64,000 nucleotides of DNA from Cornus controversa (taxonomy: Eukaryota > Streptophyta > Magnoliopsida > Cornales > Cornaceae): assembly GCA_026545225.1 (NCBI GenBank), contig CM048845.1, forward strand, positions 57,850,033-57,914,032. Direction: 5' to 3'. Positions 35,618 through 47,800 of the stretch are shown piece by piece. Under the pieces are notes generated by a model. It was not told the origin of the DNA. It was given only the letters and a program-made list of their open reading frames with translations, and searched no databases. The position numbers were made by a program, and so were the translations under genes. Position 1 is the first letter of the stretch; the number at the start of each line of letters is the position of its first letter.

Positions 35618-36196
35618 TAGTCCTTTCAGGGTCCTTTAGTGCCCTTCGGGGTCACTTTATCGTCCCTTCAGGGTCCCTTAGTGCACTTCGGTGTCACTTT
35701 ATTATCCTTTCGAGATCCCTTAGTGCCCTTGGAGATCACTTTACTATCCATTCGGGGTCCCTTAATGTCCTTCGGGGTCACTTTGTTGTCCCTTTGGGTC
35801 TCTTAGTGCACTTTGGTATCACTTTATCGTCCATTTGGGGTCCCTTAGTGCCCTTTGGGGTTACTTTACTGTCCCTTTGGGGTCCCTTAGTGCCCTTCGA
35901 GTTTACTTTATCGTCCTTTTGGGGTTTCTTAGTGCACTTCGGTGTAACTTTATCGTCCCTTCGGAATCCCTTAGTATCTTTTGGGATCACTTTATCATCT
36001 TTTCGGGGTCTATTAGTGCCCTTTGGGGTTACTTTACCGTCTCTTAGTGCACTTCGATGTCACTTTATTGTCCATTCGGGTACCCTTAGTGCCCTTTGGG
36101 GTCACATTATCGTCCCTTAGGGGTCCCTTAATGTACTTCAGTGTCACTTTATTGTCCCTTCGGGGTCCCTTAGTGTCATTCGGGGTCACTTTTGTT
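35618..36196 (-). repeat. 42-bp tandem array, copy A
   Basis: About 13 units on the minus strand of the form GTGACACCGAAGTGCACTAA followed by GGGACCCCGAAGGGAC and a short A-rich spacer. The unit contains the palindrome AGTGCACT. The same repeat forms arrays at 51901-52396 and 56858-57151. Confidence 0.88.
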
Positions 36197-36199
36197 CCT

Positions 36200-36790
36200 T
36201 TGGACCAAGTCACACCATGGTGCAGCAGACATCGTCAACATCTCGGCGGCAGGTCAAGTTATCACGATGCTGCAGATATCATCAACATCTCGGCGGCAGG
36301 CCAAGTCAATACTGTGCGGCAGATATCGTCAATACCTCGGTGGCAAACCAAGTCACCACTGTGGTGACCCTTGTGGGCGGGTGTGATGTGGGTGGGTGCG
36401 AGACACTGGGCGAGCTACCACACTGGCAGGCTACAGGGTGCTCAATCCCACATCGCCTGGGTAGGAATGGGGAAGTATTATATGTATGATTATCACCCTT
36501 CTATGACACAACGCGTTTTAAAGCCGTGATGGTTGTGAACCCACCAGAACTCCACAGTTAAGCGTGCTTAGCTGGGAGTAGTACCAGGATGGGTGACCCC
36601 CTGGGAAGTCTCTGGTCCGGGGGAACCAAAAGCGGACAATATTGTGTCGGGATAGGGTGGGGCGTTACAACCACTGTGCAGCGAACATCGTTAAACTTCG
36701 ACGGCAGACCAAGTTACCATGGTGCGGCAGACATCATCATTATCTCAACAGTAGGTCAGGTCACCATGGCGTGACAAACATCGTCAACAT
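36200..36790 (+). repeat. 48-bp tandem array split by a Cassandra-like LTR
   Basis: Units like GTGCAGCAGACATCGTCAAC then ATCTCGGCGGCAGGTCAAG repeat at 36215-36355 (about three) and 36670-36790 (about three). The 36360-36669 LTR is inserted in one unit. Confidence 0.8.
36360..36669 (+). mobile_element. Cassandra-like solo LTR carrying a 5S rRNA-derived domain, TSD ACCAC
   Basis: The LTR begins TGTGGTGACCC, ends GGGGCGTTACA, is 310 bp long and is flanked by perfect ACCAC at 36355-36359 and 36670-36674. It contains a 5S rRNA-like segment at about 36540-36612: CAGAACTCC, then AGTTAAGCGTGCTT (box A), AGTAGTACCAGGATGGGTGA (box C region) and CTGGGAAGTC. Cassandra TRIM elements are known for a 5S sequence with RNA polymerase III promoter in their LTRs. 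It then has AAAGCGGACAATATTGTGTC. With no primer site or second LTR it is a solo LTR. Confidence 0.88.
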
Positions 36791-36924
36791 CTGAATTAGC
36801 GGTATGCCAAACATTATTTTTTTTATTTATTATTTTTTTTGGCTTGACTGCACTTGGAAAAATCCTCCAAGATGCCTACGTACCCTGAATAGGGATCAAG
36901 TCATCACGTAGTTCAAAATTTTTT

Positions 36925-37260
36925 TTTTTTGGTAAAGATAGTTTATACTCATATCAATGAGTGATTTTTTTTTTCCATATAGATAGTTTCTACTCGTATC
37001 AAGGAGTGTTCATTTTTTTTTTTTTTGGTAAATAGTTTATACTTGTGTCAAGGAGTATCATTTTTTTTGATAGACAGTTTCTACTCGTGTCATCTCTTTT
37101 TTTTTTGGTAGACAGTTATTACTCGTGTCAAGGAGTGTCATTTTTTTTTTGGTAGACAGTTTATAGTCGTGTCATGGAATTTCATTTTTTTATTTTGTAA
37201 ACAGTTTATACTCGTGTCAAGGAGTGTCATTGACAGTTTAGGCTTGTATCGGGGAGCACT
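36925..37260 (-). repeat. post-pol tandem array, about 50-bp unit, eight copies
   Basis: Plus-strand units read TTTTTTTTTGGTAGACAGTT then TATACTCGTGTCAAGGAGTG, about eight times. E2 has only one or two related phrases at the matching place (ACTACTCCTAGCCCACAAGAGTATAAACT, near 49246-49274, and near 49085-49115), so the array expanded in E1. Confidence 0.75.
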
Positions 37261-37376
37261 TTAACTTTCATTAGTCTTCAACTTTGCAAGACTCAGGAGA
37301 CAGTCCAAACTTGTGTTAAAAGGTGTGAATTAGCTTGGCGTCAATTTGGAGATTTTCTTCTTACTTTGTTTCTTCA

Positions 37377-37598
37377 TTATACTCTTCTTGTACTTGAGAA
37401 AAAATATTTTCTTTCGAACTCATCTCCCCACCTAGAAGGAAGAGGTATTTCATTCGTCATGGTCCATGTAGGAGGATTGAACCTCGCCCAATATGCTTTG
37501 ATTCTGCTACGAGATTCGATCCAGATAGCATCTTCGGGCTTTGGTCCCCACACTTTTCCTTCCTCTAGTCTTTTAATTTTTTGAGCCTCTCGTTCCAT
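37377..37598 (-). other. open segment of E1, function unknown
   Basis: A 73-codon minus-strand frame (MEREAQKIKRLEEGKV, then WARFNPPTWTMTNEIPLPS) lies between the gag remnant and the post-pol array of E1. The upstream frame is rich in Glu/Lys/Gln (possible coiled coil). I do not recognise the domain, and it does not match the E2 gag or pol by eye. Confidence 0.3.
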
Positions 37599-38094
37599 CT
37601 AGGATTGTAGACGATTTTGTTCTTGTTTCTTGCTTTCTTCTTTGAGACATTCGTTTCGCTGATTGTTAGAGACAGTTCGAGAAAGTGACTCTTAAGACAT
37701 CACTCATGTGAGGGCAATGATTCTTGCGAGATCCTTGCAAGACTATTCTTATCTTGAATTTTCTTTTTGTGGCCTCCAAGTGAACACAATTTTCTGATCA
37801 TTTCTATTTTAAATTTTTTTAGGAGAGCTTGAATGAGCTTTGTATGGAGGGCTTGCCCCTTGTCTGTCTAGTCTTCTACCAATGTTTTCTTGACTCAATG
37901 TCTTATGTAACTGAGAACCTTTAGATAAAGTTACTAAAACAACATGATGTATTTATTGATATAAGTCTTTAGAGACGACGCTTGTAACGTAAGATGTACC
38001 TATTTCATCATCTGAATTAGGAAGTATTTCGTCTTCTTCTTTAGACTCACCCATTCATCTTTAAGACATTTATCAGACAGATTGGACGAGCCTT

Positions 38095-39423
38095 TGCACC
38101 ACGACTTGTAATGCTGAGCTCCATATCATGGGCACGAGTAACCAGCTCTTCAAATGTCTGAGGTCTGATTCCTTGTAGAATGTAGAGAAGTTCCCAGTGC
38201 ATGTCTTGCATACATATTTCAATTGCTGAGACTTCAGAAAGGCGATCTTTGCAATGAAGACTTATAGCTTGTCAGCGGTTGATATAGTCGACCACAAGCT
38301 CATCCTTCATTTGTTTAGTGTTAGTGAGTTCTAGTATACTTACTATTCTGCGAGTACTGTAGAAGTGGTTGAGAAACTCTCATTCCATCTGCTCCCAACA
38401 GTCAATACTTCGAGCTTTGAGATCCGTGTACCAATCAAATGCATTCCCTTTGAGAGAACGAACAAATTTCTTAACTAAGAGGTCCCCTTTGGTGCCAGAG
38501 GTATTGCAGGTCTCCAATAAATGTGCAACATGTTATTTGGGATTGCCTTTTCCATCAAATTGTTAGAACTTTGACTGTTGTTATCCCACTGGCATTTTTA
38601 AACTGTCAATTCTTTCAGTGTAGGGTTTTGAGTACATGAGAGTGCTTTGAGGAGCGCCGCTATACTGTGCTTGGATTGTGTTCGTTATTATATCCTGTAA
38701 TTTTTGGACAGGAAAAGCGACTGGCAAAGCAGGGTTAGTTTCGTCAGCCATGTGTCCTGATACAGATGTGTGACGATGATTTTTTAATTGGGCACCTTGA
38801 AGAGATGAATTTGAAGTAATCGCAGGCAGATGTGTTAACTTGTCAAGATTTTGGATTTCAAGCTTACTCATTAGCGTGACAATCTAAAAGTCATTCTCTT
38901 CAACAGTCTTTGTGAGGTTTTCAATTGCGCGCACCATCACTGCTAGTTGGTTTTCCACCGAGGTTGTTCCAGTCATCATAACTACGACACCATTCGAATA
39001 GGAAAGGCCTTGAGGGCCAACATTCTTTGAAGTGACCGATTGTTCTGAAATCTCTACTAACGACTTTGAGAGTGAACCAATGCTAGAGTTGGCATCAGAG
39101 ATGGAGTGGGGTGAATGCGGTGGCGTTGACCTTTCTAAAACAACATCAGAATTCTTTGCCTCCTGAGGATCAATAGTGTTAACATGTTTAGTTTTCACAT
39201 CCATTGGTTGAGTAGAATTGGTTTTCACCAATTTTTGCTGATTCTTGAGCAAAGCAATTGTTTTGATCTTGCTACGCTTCATAGGACCTGCTGAGGTGTT
39301 GCTGGCGCTTAACAAGTTCCTAGTGTTCTTGTCACTGCTTGCGGTAACTTTGGTGTTAGCCATGGTAGCAGCGATTTCTTTTGAGTTTTTCTTGTTTGTT
39401 GTCTGAACCTTGGAAGGAGCCAT
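38095..39423 (-). pseudogene. Tat-like gag remnant of E1
   Basis: It starts MAPSKVQTTNKKNSKEIAAT at 39423 and is open to 38884, then continues with stops: KLQDIITNTIQAQYSGAPQS, QFDGKGNPK, FDWYTDLKA, EFLNHFYSTRRIVSI and TFEELVTRAHDME. It aligns in order with the E2 gag at 41856-43000. Compared with E2 it retains an extra 60-70 codons (DVVLERSTPPHSPHSI region) that are lost or frameshifted in E2. Confidence 0.85.
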
Positions 39424-39509
39424 AGACTCTGATGAACAGAGTTTTCGATGTATGATGTAAGAGACAGAGATGAGAGGCAAAGATTGTCCCACGGGGCGTG
39501 CCAAAAATT

Positions 39510-39603
39510 TGTACACACAAATTTCGAGTCTAAAAATCTACGAATGAAAATCAGTAACGAATAATCAATTTTATTAATTTCAGAAAAATGAGTACAATTC
39601 TCT
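39510..39603 (-). mobile_element. truncated 5' LTR of E1
   Basis: Only the last 94 bp of the LTR remain (plus strand TGTACACACAAATTTCG to GTACAATTCTCT). At 39603/39604 it is fused directly to AAA-ATPase coding sequence, so the rest of the LTR and about 200 codons of the gene were deleted together. Confidence 0.85.
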
Positions 39604-39832
39604 ATGACCAATTACTTAAATTATAATATATATGACGTGGAGTTGACGGAGTTGCAATTGGATTCGGAGCTACGACTGCTACTATTAGGGATGGAAAATC
39701 AGTCCATTCTGGTGGTGGAAGACATTGACTGCACCATTGAGTTGCAAGATGGGGTGGATGTGGCTGAAGCTTCATGGAGGGGTGGGTCTAAGAATGAAGA
39801 AAACAAGGTTGGCTCTTTTGTGCTTGTTTAGT
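39604..39832 (+). pseudogene. AAA-ATPase (BCS1/AATP-like), Walker B part
   Basis: The frame reads MTNYLNYNIYDVELTEL, SELRLLLLGMENQ and SILVVEDIDCTIELQD, the segment just after Walker A through Walker B of BCS1-like AAA-ATPases. The ILVVEDID acidic pair is intact. It ends SKNEENK at a GT that fits the known intron position after NEEN-K in related genes. Walker A and its upstream part are gone. Confidence 0.88.
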
Positions 39833-40485
39833 TTTTTTTTTTTTTAAAAAAAACTTTTTCTGAAATTATAAATCTAATTCTTGTTTAATTTTTTTAGAAT
39901 AGTTTTTTCTTTTAACTAAGTTGAAAATAAGAATTTTAAAAAAAATTGTAAATTTTGTTTTAAAGAAACATTTTTTTTTATTTATATAATTATGTTATCC
40001 CACCAATCTTTTTTTAATCCTTTTAGAAAAGAGGAGTGCTAACCATACAAACTTTTGTATTATATTATATTATATTTATAGTTTTTCTAAAAACATAAAA
40101 CTGTTTGATTTTCCTAAATTATGCGAGTTGATGATTACCAAATTGGACTCGAACCCAGACCCAGACCCCTTCTTGTGCAAGAATCGGGTCTTGTTTGTCA
40201 AAGTAGCGCGAATTTGGTGCACAGGATCCTCAATCTCAAGCTTCTTTGATTATTTGCTTAATTAATGTATGAAAGTAACATTGTAGCTTCTTTTTGTAGC
40301 ATTAGTTTGTCCTTGTTAGTTTGAAAAAATTATTAGTCACTGGTTTACGGGGTCAATAGTAACATGTCACAATTATAAATATTGAGATAAAAAGATAATA
40401 CATATACACATGTGGTATATTGCTATTTAGTCCGGAACCATTGTCGTGACACTATCAAATAATCTCTTCGTTGACTTGATCAAAG

Positions 40486-40735
40486 AGTATCAGTATAAGC
40501 GAAGAGCGGATTATAGTTTTCACCACGAACCACAAAGACAAGCTCAATCTTGCATTGTTACGCCCGGGTCGCATGGACATTCACATCCACATGTCGTATT
40601 GCACCCCCATGTGGCTTCAAGCTTCTTGTTGAATCTGTTCTAACACTAATATTTTCTTGTTTCCCAAGAAATCACCATCATGAAATTAAGGCCATCATCG
40701 TCTTAATTCAAACTGAGCATTTCCTCTTGACTCTT
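40486..40735 (+). pseudogene. AAA-ATPase (BCS1/AATP-like), second-exon remnant
   Basis: From 40501 the frame reads EERIIVFTTNHKDKLNLALL then RPGRMDIHIHMSYCTP, the sensor-1 and arginine-finger region of the AAA domain. A one-base lesion follows, and the next frame gives CGFKLLVES and later HHHEIKAIIV, the C-terminal part. The GLLNFIDGLW part expected at the start of the exon is missing. No catalytic protein can be made from the three pieces. Confidence 0.88.
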
Positions 40736-41080
40736 TGAGTAACATTCGTGTCTTGAATATTAGTATCCGTACAATTAATGTAATTTGTGCTTATCAAATC
40801 TTATTCAGTCTCATCCATCAGATTAAACTTTCTCTGTGGTGGCTTGAATTAATCAAACCTTCCTTTGTACTTTCTTTGTGGCTTAAATTAGTTGGAAAAT
40901 AATTTTGGAAGTGACTAAGGAGACCTAATATTCCGAATCGGGCATACACGTCATGATATGCCCCGTCAATAAAAATATATTATTTTAATTGGTTGAGACG
41001 AGTTTTTATATACAAGTGGAACCAATTTTACTAAATAATGCATTTTTATTGATTTGGCATTCTAATAAAGTGATATATCC
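40736..41080. other. AT-rich DNA after the AAA-ATPase relic
   Basis: No feature recognised. It presumably holds decayed 3' sequence of the ATPase gene. The E2 LTR begins at 41081. Confidence 0.5.
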
Positions 41081-41769
41081 TGTAGACATTAAAAAATTAC
41101 ACGATAAACCTAAAATATAATTTGGGCTTATCTTTAGTTTAGCCTACTTTGAAATATGGCCCAATGAGTCAAATAATTTAAAGATCAGACCCACTACAAA
41201 TAAATGAGTTATGGACTGGTCTAAATTGTCTGAGAAGTCCAAGCCCACTTGAAAATGGGTCTAATGGATATATATATATATATATATATATATATCAACA
41301 AAGATAAATATTATGTATATATTGGATAATTATTAAAATTATTATAAAACGTAATTATAGGATAATTATCAAAAGAAAAGAAAGTTGCAATTCTACCCCT
41401 CCGATGAGTCTATAAATAAAGGTCTAGAGGTGAGGGAAAAGAGAACAGAAGATTCTTAGAAAAAAAAAAGCTGAAACTTTGTAGAAGTCTTCACTCAAAA
41501 TCCAAAACTCCAAAGCACCTAAACCCTGAAGGAGAAGAACAACAAGCACATCATCCACGTGCCGTTCTTCACTAAAGTTTTAATCCAATTCAAGATCAAG
41601 CTCTAGCAGACCTTGAAGCCAGATCATCAAGGAGATTGAATTAGAGGAATTTATCTTTCTTTTGTAAAGATCCATAGAGAATTGTACCCATTTTTCTTAA
41701 ATTAATAAAATTGTTTATTTGTTACCAATTTTTGTTCCAAGATTTTCGGACATGAAATTTGTGTGTACA
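41081..41769 (+). mobile_element. 5' LTR of Tat-like element E2
   Basis: It begins TGTAGACATTAAAAAATTAC, ends AAATTTGTGTGTACA, 689 bp, and contains a (TA)n run near 41270-41294. A TATAAATAAAGG at about 41410 may be its TATA box. The primer site region TTGGCACGCCCAGTGGGAC follows at 41775-41793. Confidence 0.88.
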
Positions 41770-41774
41770 AATTT

Positions 41775-41793
41775 TTGGCACGCCCAGTGGGAC
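41775..41793 (+). promoter_or_regulatory. E2 primer binding site region
   Basis: TTGGCACGCCCAGTGGGAC lies five bases after the LTR end and is conserved at the E1 (39490-39508) and E4/E5 (59876-59895) copies. The matching tRNA is not identified with certainty. Confidence 0.65.
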
Positions 41794-41855
41794 ATTCTCT
41801 GCCACTCATCTCTGTCTCCTACATCATATCTCCCAAACTCCGTTCATTAGAATCT

Positions 41856-44800
41856 ATGGCTCCTTCCAAGGTTCCGGTTACAAACAAGAAAACTACAAAA
41901 GACACCACTACTGTACTGGCCAACATCAAAACTGCCGCAAGCAGTGGTAAAAACACCAGGAACCTGTCAAGTGCTAGCAGCACCTTAGCAGGTTCACTGA
42001 CGTGTAGCAAAACCAAAACAATTGCTTCGCTCAAGAATCAGCAAGATTCGGTGAAAACCAATCCTGCTAAACCAATGCATGTGAAAATTCAACATGTGAA
42101 CACTTGTTGATTCTCAAGGTTTTTCCTATTCAAATATTGTCGCAGCCATAATGACTAGAATAGCCTCGGTAGAAGACAAACTGGCAACGATGGCGCGCGT
42201 AATCGAGAATCTTACGAAAACTATTGAAGAGAAGGACATGCAGGTCGCCGCATTATTGAGTAAGCTTAAAATCCAGAATCCTGACGAACCAACACAACTT
42301 CCTGCGAATACCTCAAATTCAGCCCTTCAAGGGGCCCAATCAAAAGATCGTCATCACACATCTACGTCAGGATACGTGGCTAATGAAACTAACTATGCCT
42401 CGCCAGTCGCTTCTCTATCTATCTAACAATTACAGGATATGATAACAAAGACAATCCGAGTACAGTATGGCGGTGCTCCTCAAAGCACTCTCATGTACTC
42501 AAAACCTTACACAAGGAGAATTGATAGCATGAGGATACCTGCAGGGTACCAACCTCCGATGATCCAACAGTTTGATGGAAAGGGCAACCCAAAATAACAC
42601 ATTGCTCATTTCGTTGAGACTTGCAACAATGCTGGAACTGAGGGGGATTTACTGGTTAAACAATTTGTTCATTCCCTTAAGGGATATGCCTTTGAGTGGT
42701 ATACTGATTTAAAATCTGAATCGATTGACAGTTGGGAACAAATGGAATGAGAATTTCTAAACAAGTTCTACAGCACCCATCGCATTGTTAGTATGATAGA
42801 TTTGACTAACACAAGACAATGGAAGGACGAGCCTGTAATGGACTATATCAATCGGTGGTGAACACTTAGCTTGGATTACAATTTGGAGCTGTGTATGCAA
42901 GGTATGCATTGGGACCTCCTTTATATTCTTCAAGGTATAAAGCCTCGTACCTTCGAAGAATTGGCTACACGTTCACATGATATGGAGATTAGCATTAAAA
43001 CTTGTGGAGGCAAAGATTCTTTGATTTTAGAGCCACGCAAAGATAGAAAGGATGAAAAAAAGGTGGTAAAACCATCAAATGGTAGTGCCAAAGAATCCAT
43101 GATTGTCTCTGCCGTCCCAATAAAGGTTACTGTCAAAGATAAGAGAAAAGAAGACAATAAGCCACGACAGTTTCAAGAGAAGCAAAACCAATGTTCGACG
43201 CTCAAAGAATTAGAGATGAAGGAATACCCATTCCCAGACTCTGATGTTCCTGACATATTGGAATGCTTACTTGAAAGTAAAGTTATTGAACTTCCAGAAT
43301 GTAAGCGCCCTCAAGAAATAGGACATGTTGATGACCCAAAATACTACAAATATCATCGTATTATCGGTCACCCGACTGAAAAGTGTTTCATTTTCAAGGA
43401 AATAGTGATGAACTTGGCAAAGTAGGAAAAGATCTTGTTAGATACAGACGAGATGGCAACTTCAAATCATACTACTATCGTATTCCCATCTTCAAAGTTC
43501 GAGTGGACCTGTGCTCATCACCAATTATTTTTAAACTCTGGTATCTGTTCCACAACCGTTCAATTTGGCTCATTCGAACCAATTCAGATATACCTCCCCC
43601 AAGGTAGGATTCTTGATAATCCAACAAATGAGAAGAAACTTCTCCAACACGATGACGAATGATGGACTTTGGTAATGAGGAGACGACGAAAGCAACAAGC
43701 TCATGTTCCTCTAGCCAGCCACTTCGACAGGGGCAAAAGAAAAAGAAGTCTCGATATATCCTTAAGAACAGTGTCCAGAATGGGAAAGGTGCCAAAAAGA
43801 CGGCATTGACAAAACATACAAGGTTGGGTGAAGAAATTTGCAAGCCTGTTACTTTACGTGATTTCTTTCCAAAAGGATATCTCGATAATGAAGTTATGCC
43901 AACTTACATGGTGTCAACTGTGAGGATCGATTCAGAGATCGAAAGTGATAAGAGTCAAAGTGAAGTCCAAAGTATAGGAGAGTTTGAGAAACACACGACC
44001 GCCATCGAAGATGGAGTTGGAGCTACACCTGACTCATGTTGTGCAACAATCACTTTCACTGACGAAGACCTTCAACTGGGATCAAAGCCACACAACCATC
44101 CTCTTTTTGTCTCTGAATACATAAGGGAGCAAAAGGTAAACCGTATCCTTATTGATGGGGGCTCTGTAGTGAATCTCATGCCAAAATTTATAATGAGAAA
44201 TCTTGGCATTACAGTTGACGATTTGGCTCACAGTCGCCTCATCATTCAAGGTTTTAATCAAGGTGGGCAGAGAACTATTGGCATGATTCGTGTAAACCTA
44301 ACAATTGGAGGGATGCAAACTGAAAAATTATTCCACGTAATCGATTCAAAGACATCCCACAATTTGTTGTTAGGACGACCTTGGGTGCATGATAGCAGTG
44401 TTGTTCCATCAACTCTTCATCAGTGTTTCAAATTCTGCAAGAATGGTGTATAGACAGTGGTGGCAGATAACAAGCCATTTACTGAAGTAGAAGCTCATTT
44501 TGTACATGCAAAGTTTTACATTGAGCAAAACACATATTTGAGTGTCTCTATAACAAACCTTCCATCTACAACAGAGGTTGAGTCTACAAAAATAAAAGAA
44601 GTATCGTTTATCCCTCTGGACGTCCCAGTGACAAACAATACAAACGTAACTCAAAAGTAAGAAGCCGTGGTTAAAACACATCGTACTACACCAATTTTCA
44701 AGTATGTTCCAAAATCTCAACGACGAGAAGGGCAATCACCAGTCATGGAGATACCTGAAACTGAAAAAGTTAAGTTAAAGTTGTCTCTTACAAAAGAAAA

Positions 44801-47800
44801 GGAAAACCTACAAAGCCTGAAAGAAGAATTAACTCTTCCCCTCACAAAGATTGAAAAGTCTACTCCTACTAAACCTCCATTGAAAAGATTTGTCAAACCA
44901 TCAAAAGATCCAGTCGAACATGGATTCCTTCCAATACAAAGAACTGATAAAGGATTTGATCCAAAGGCATACAAACTTTTGGCTAAGTCCGAGTATGATT
45001 TTGTAAATCCCACAGGCCTTGAAAAACTCAGTCCAAAACTTACTAGCGAGAAAATACATGGCCTCAATGAGACACAAAAGAAATTGAGGGAACAAGGGCA
45101 TAAGATAATTTCACCCAAGACTGGTCTTGGTTTTGCATTAACTAAACCTATTCGAATTCAAATCACAAAAAAGGATAAAAGGTTGAACACTTTGTACATT
45201 GGCATTGAAGAGGTCGATGACAGCGAAGATCGACATTCAGTTTCTAAATAGTCAATTTTTTATCGTGTAGAAGTTTCACGCACTAGAGTATCTGTATTCG
45301 ACAGGTTGGGCTCGTCAACTCAAGTATTGAATACCTCAAGTTCCCATTTCAATAATTCACCATGCACTTCTGGCTTCAAAAGAATAAATTCTCCTACCTA
45401 AAGAAGAAAATCTTCACAGCCTCAACCTCAAAAATCTGTCTTTTTTTGAATTAAAGCTCTGAGAGAGGTATTGGTAACAAGAAATGAGGAAAAAGAACTG
45501 GGGAGAACCGATGCCAATACGCTGAAAGGTAGTGAAGTTCAGAGTTTGATTCCCTCACGAATGAAACGTAGAATAGAGGTGGATGTCACTAATGATGTTA
45601 CACTAAAGGCAAAAAGATGGACTATTGTGGTCACTGCCCAGTTTGAGGAGTTCGACACAGATGGAAGGAAGAATGAAGTATTTTATGTCACTGCTTATCA
45701 CATTATTATCGAAGAACAATCAGATTATGATGATGAGATCAGAGAAGCTCCCTCAACACTTGAAGACGGGGGGCAAGCGACCGTTGATCAACTCAAGGAA
45801 TTCAATTTGGGGATGATGGACCAGCCTAAACCAGTTTTTATTAGTTCATTCTTAAGTGCCTCAGAAGAAAATGACTACTTTCAATTGTTGTCAGAATACA
45901 AGGACGTATTTGTTTGGACATACAAGGAAATGCGAGGTCTTGTCCCTAAAATCGCAGTCCATAACCTTGCTGTCAAATATGGGACACGTCCAATTAAATA
46001 ATCTCAATGTTTCTTCCGTCTAGAACTTATCCCAAAGATAGAAGAAGAACTCAACAAATTGATTGACGTGGGATTTATTCAGGAGGTCAAGTATCTGACA
46101 TGGATTCTGAGTATTGTGCCAGTGTAAAAGAAGAATGGGCAAAAAAGAATCTATGTGGATTTTTGTGACCTAAACGAGGCATGTCCAAAGGATGATTTTC
46201 CTCTTCCTATCCCGAAGCTCACTGTCAATGCAACAATAAGACATGAAGCTCTCTCTTTCATGTATTGTTATTCTAGGTATAACCAGATTAGGATAACTCC
46301 AAAAGAAGAAGAGCTAACTGCATTTCGCACCCCAAAAGGTATTTATTATTATAAAATTATGCCTTCTGGACTTAAGAATGAGGGGGCAACATACCAACGC
46401 GTCATGCAAAGGATCTTCGATGACATACTTCACAAAATTATTGAGTGTTATGTTGATGACCTTGTGGTTAAGACAATGAAAAGAGGGGGTCATTTACAAG
46501 ATCTTTGTACAGTTTTTAATCGTCTTAGAAAATACCAACTCAAAATGAATCCGCTCAAGTGTGTGTTTGGCGTTACTTCCAGAAAATTCCTTAGGTACGT
46601 GGTTTGCCATCGCGGTATTGAAATCGATCCATCTAAAGTTGATGCCATACAAAAGATGCCACCCCCCCCAAGAATTTACGCAAGCTTTGAAGCTTGTAAG
46701 GCCAACTTGCTTTCATCCATCGATTTATCTCAAATTTGGCCGGCCGTTGTCAACCTTTCAACCGACTAATAAAGAAGGATGTCCCATTCGAGTGGGATCA
46801 AGCTTGTCAAAATGCTTTTGATAGTATTAAGCAATACCTTCTTAATCCTCCAGTGTTGGGGGCACCTGTATCTGGAAAATCTCTCATACTTTACATTGCT
46901 GCACAAGAAGAATCCTTTGGCTCCCTTCTTGCACAAAATAATGAAGAGCACAAAGAGAAGGCATTGTATTACTTAACTTGCAAGCTCACACCAATAGAGT
47001 TGAAGTATCCTCCGATTGATAAAATGTGTCTCGCACTAGTCTTTGCCTCCAAAAAACTAAGGCTCTATTTCTTGGCACATACAATACACCTCATTGCAAG
47101 AGTTGACCCTCTCAAGTATGTAATGTAAAAACCAGTCCTTTCTGGACGCTTGGCGAGGTGGTCAATTTCATTCAATGAATTTAAAATTATTTATGTGCCA
47201 AGTAAGGCAGTAAAAGGACAAGTCTTGGCAGATTTTCTAGCTGATTATCCTATCCCAGTCGATTGGAAAATTTTAAAAGATTTTCCTAATGAAGAAGTCT
47301 TTTAAATTGACATTCTTCCTCCATAGATGATGTTCTTTGATGGAGTAGCATGGTCTGATGGAGCGGGGGTAGGCATAGTGTTTGTCTCTCCACAATGGCA
47401 AATCCTCCCATACGTATTTGCACTCACTAGAAACTGCTCAAATAATGTTGTTGAGTACCAAGCATTGATCATTGATTGGTCTTCAAATGGCAAGGGAGAT
47501 GAACATCATGGATCTCGAAATATATAGAGATTCTAAATTGGTGATCAATCAACTCCTTAAGGATTATGAGGTTAAGAAGGATAATCTAATACCATACTAT
47601 AACTATGTTTCTCACTTGTTGACGAAATTCGACAATGTCATTCTAGAACACCTTCTTAGGAAGGAAAATTGTATGGTTGATGCTTTGGCAAATTTAGCCA
47701 CAACATTGGCATTAGTTGACGATGAAATAGTCAATGTTCCAATATGCCAACAATGGGTTCTACCACAAGTCCTTGAAGATAAAATTGAGGAGAGTAATGT

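Larger units (their letters stand above)
34237..39509 (-). mobile_element. Tat-like element E1, internal region (minus strand, pol missing)
   Basis: From right to left the minus strand holds a primer site (GGCACGCCCCGTGGGAC, about 39504), a gag remnant, an unknown segment, a post-pol tandem array, a 48-bp array interrupted by a Cassandra-like LTR, the 42-bp array, pyrimidine (plus-strand) tracts at 34745-35280, the 57-bp hairpin array and the purine tract. Protease, RT and integrase are absent, so this is an internally deleted copy of the E family. Confidence 0.75.

Noticed and set aside
35794..36120. Open frame of about 108 codons in the 42-bp array
   Set aside because: A repeat whose unit length is a multiple of three stays open by chance; the protein is an artefact of the tandem repeat.
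36540..36612. 5S rRNA gene
   Set aside because: Only the box A to box C part is 5S-like, it is diverged, and it sits inside a Cassandra-like LTR with TSD. Not a functional 5S gene.
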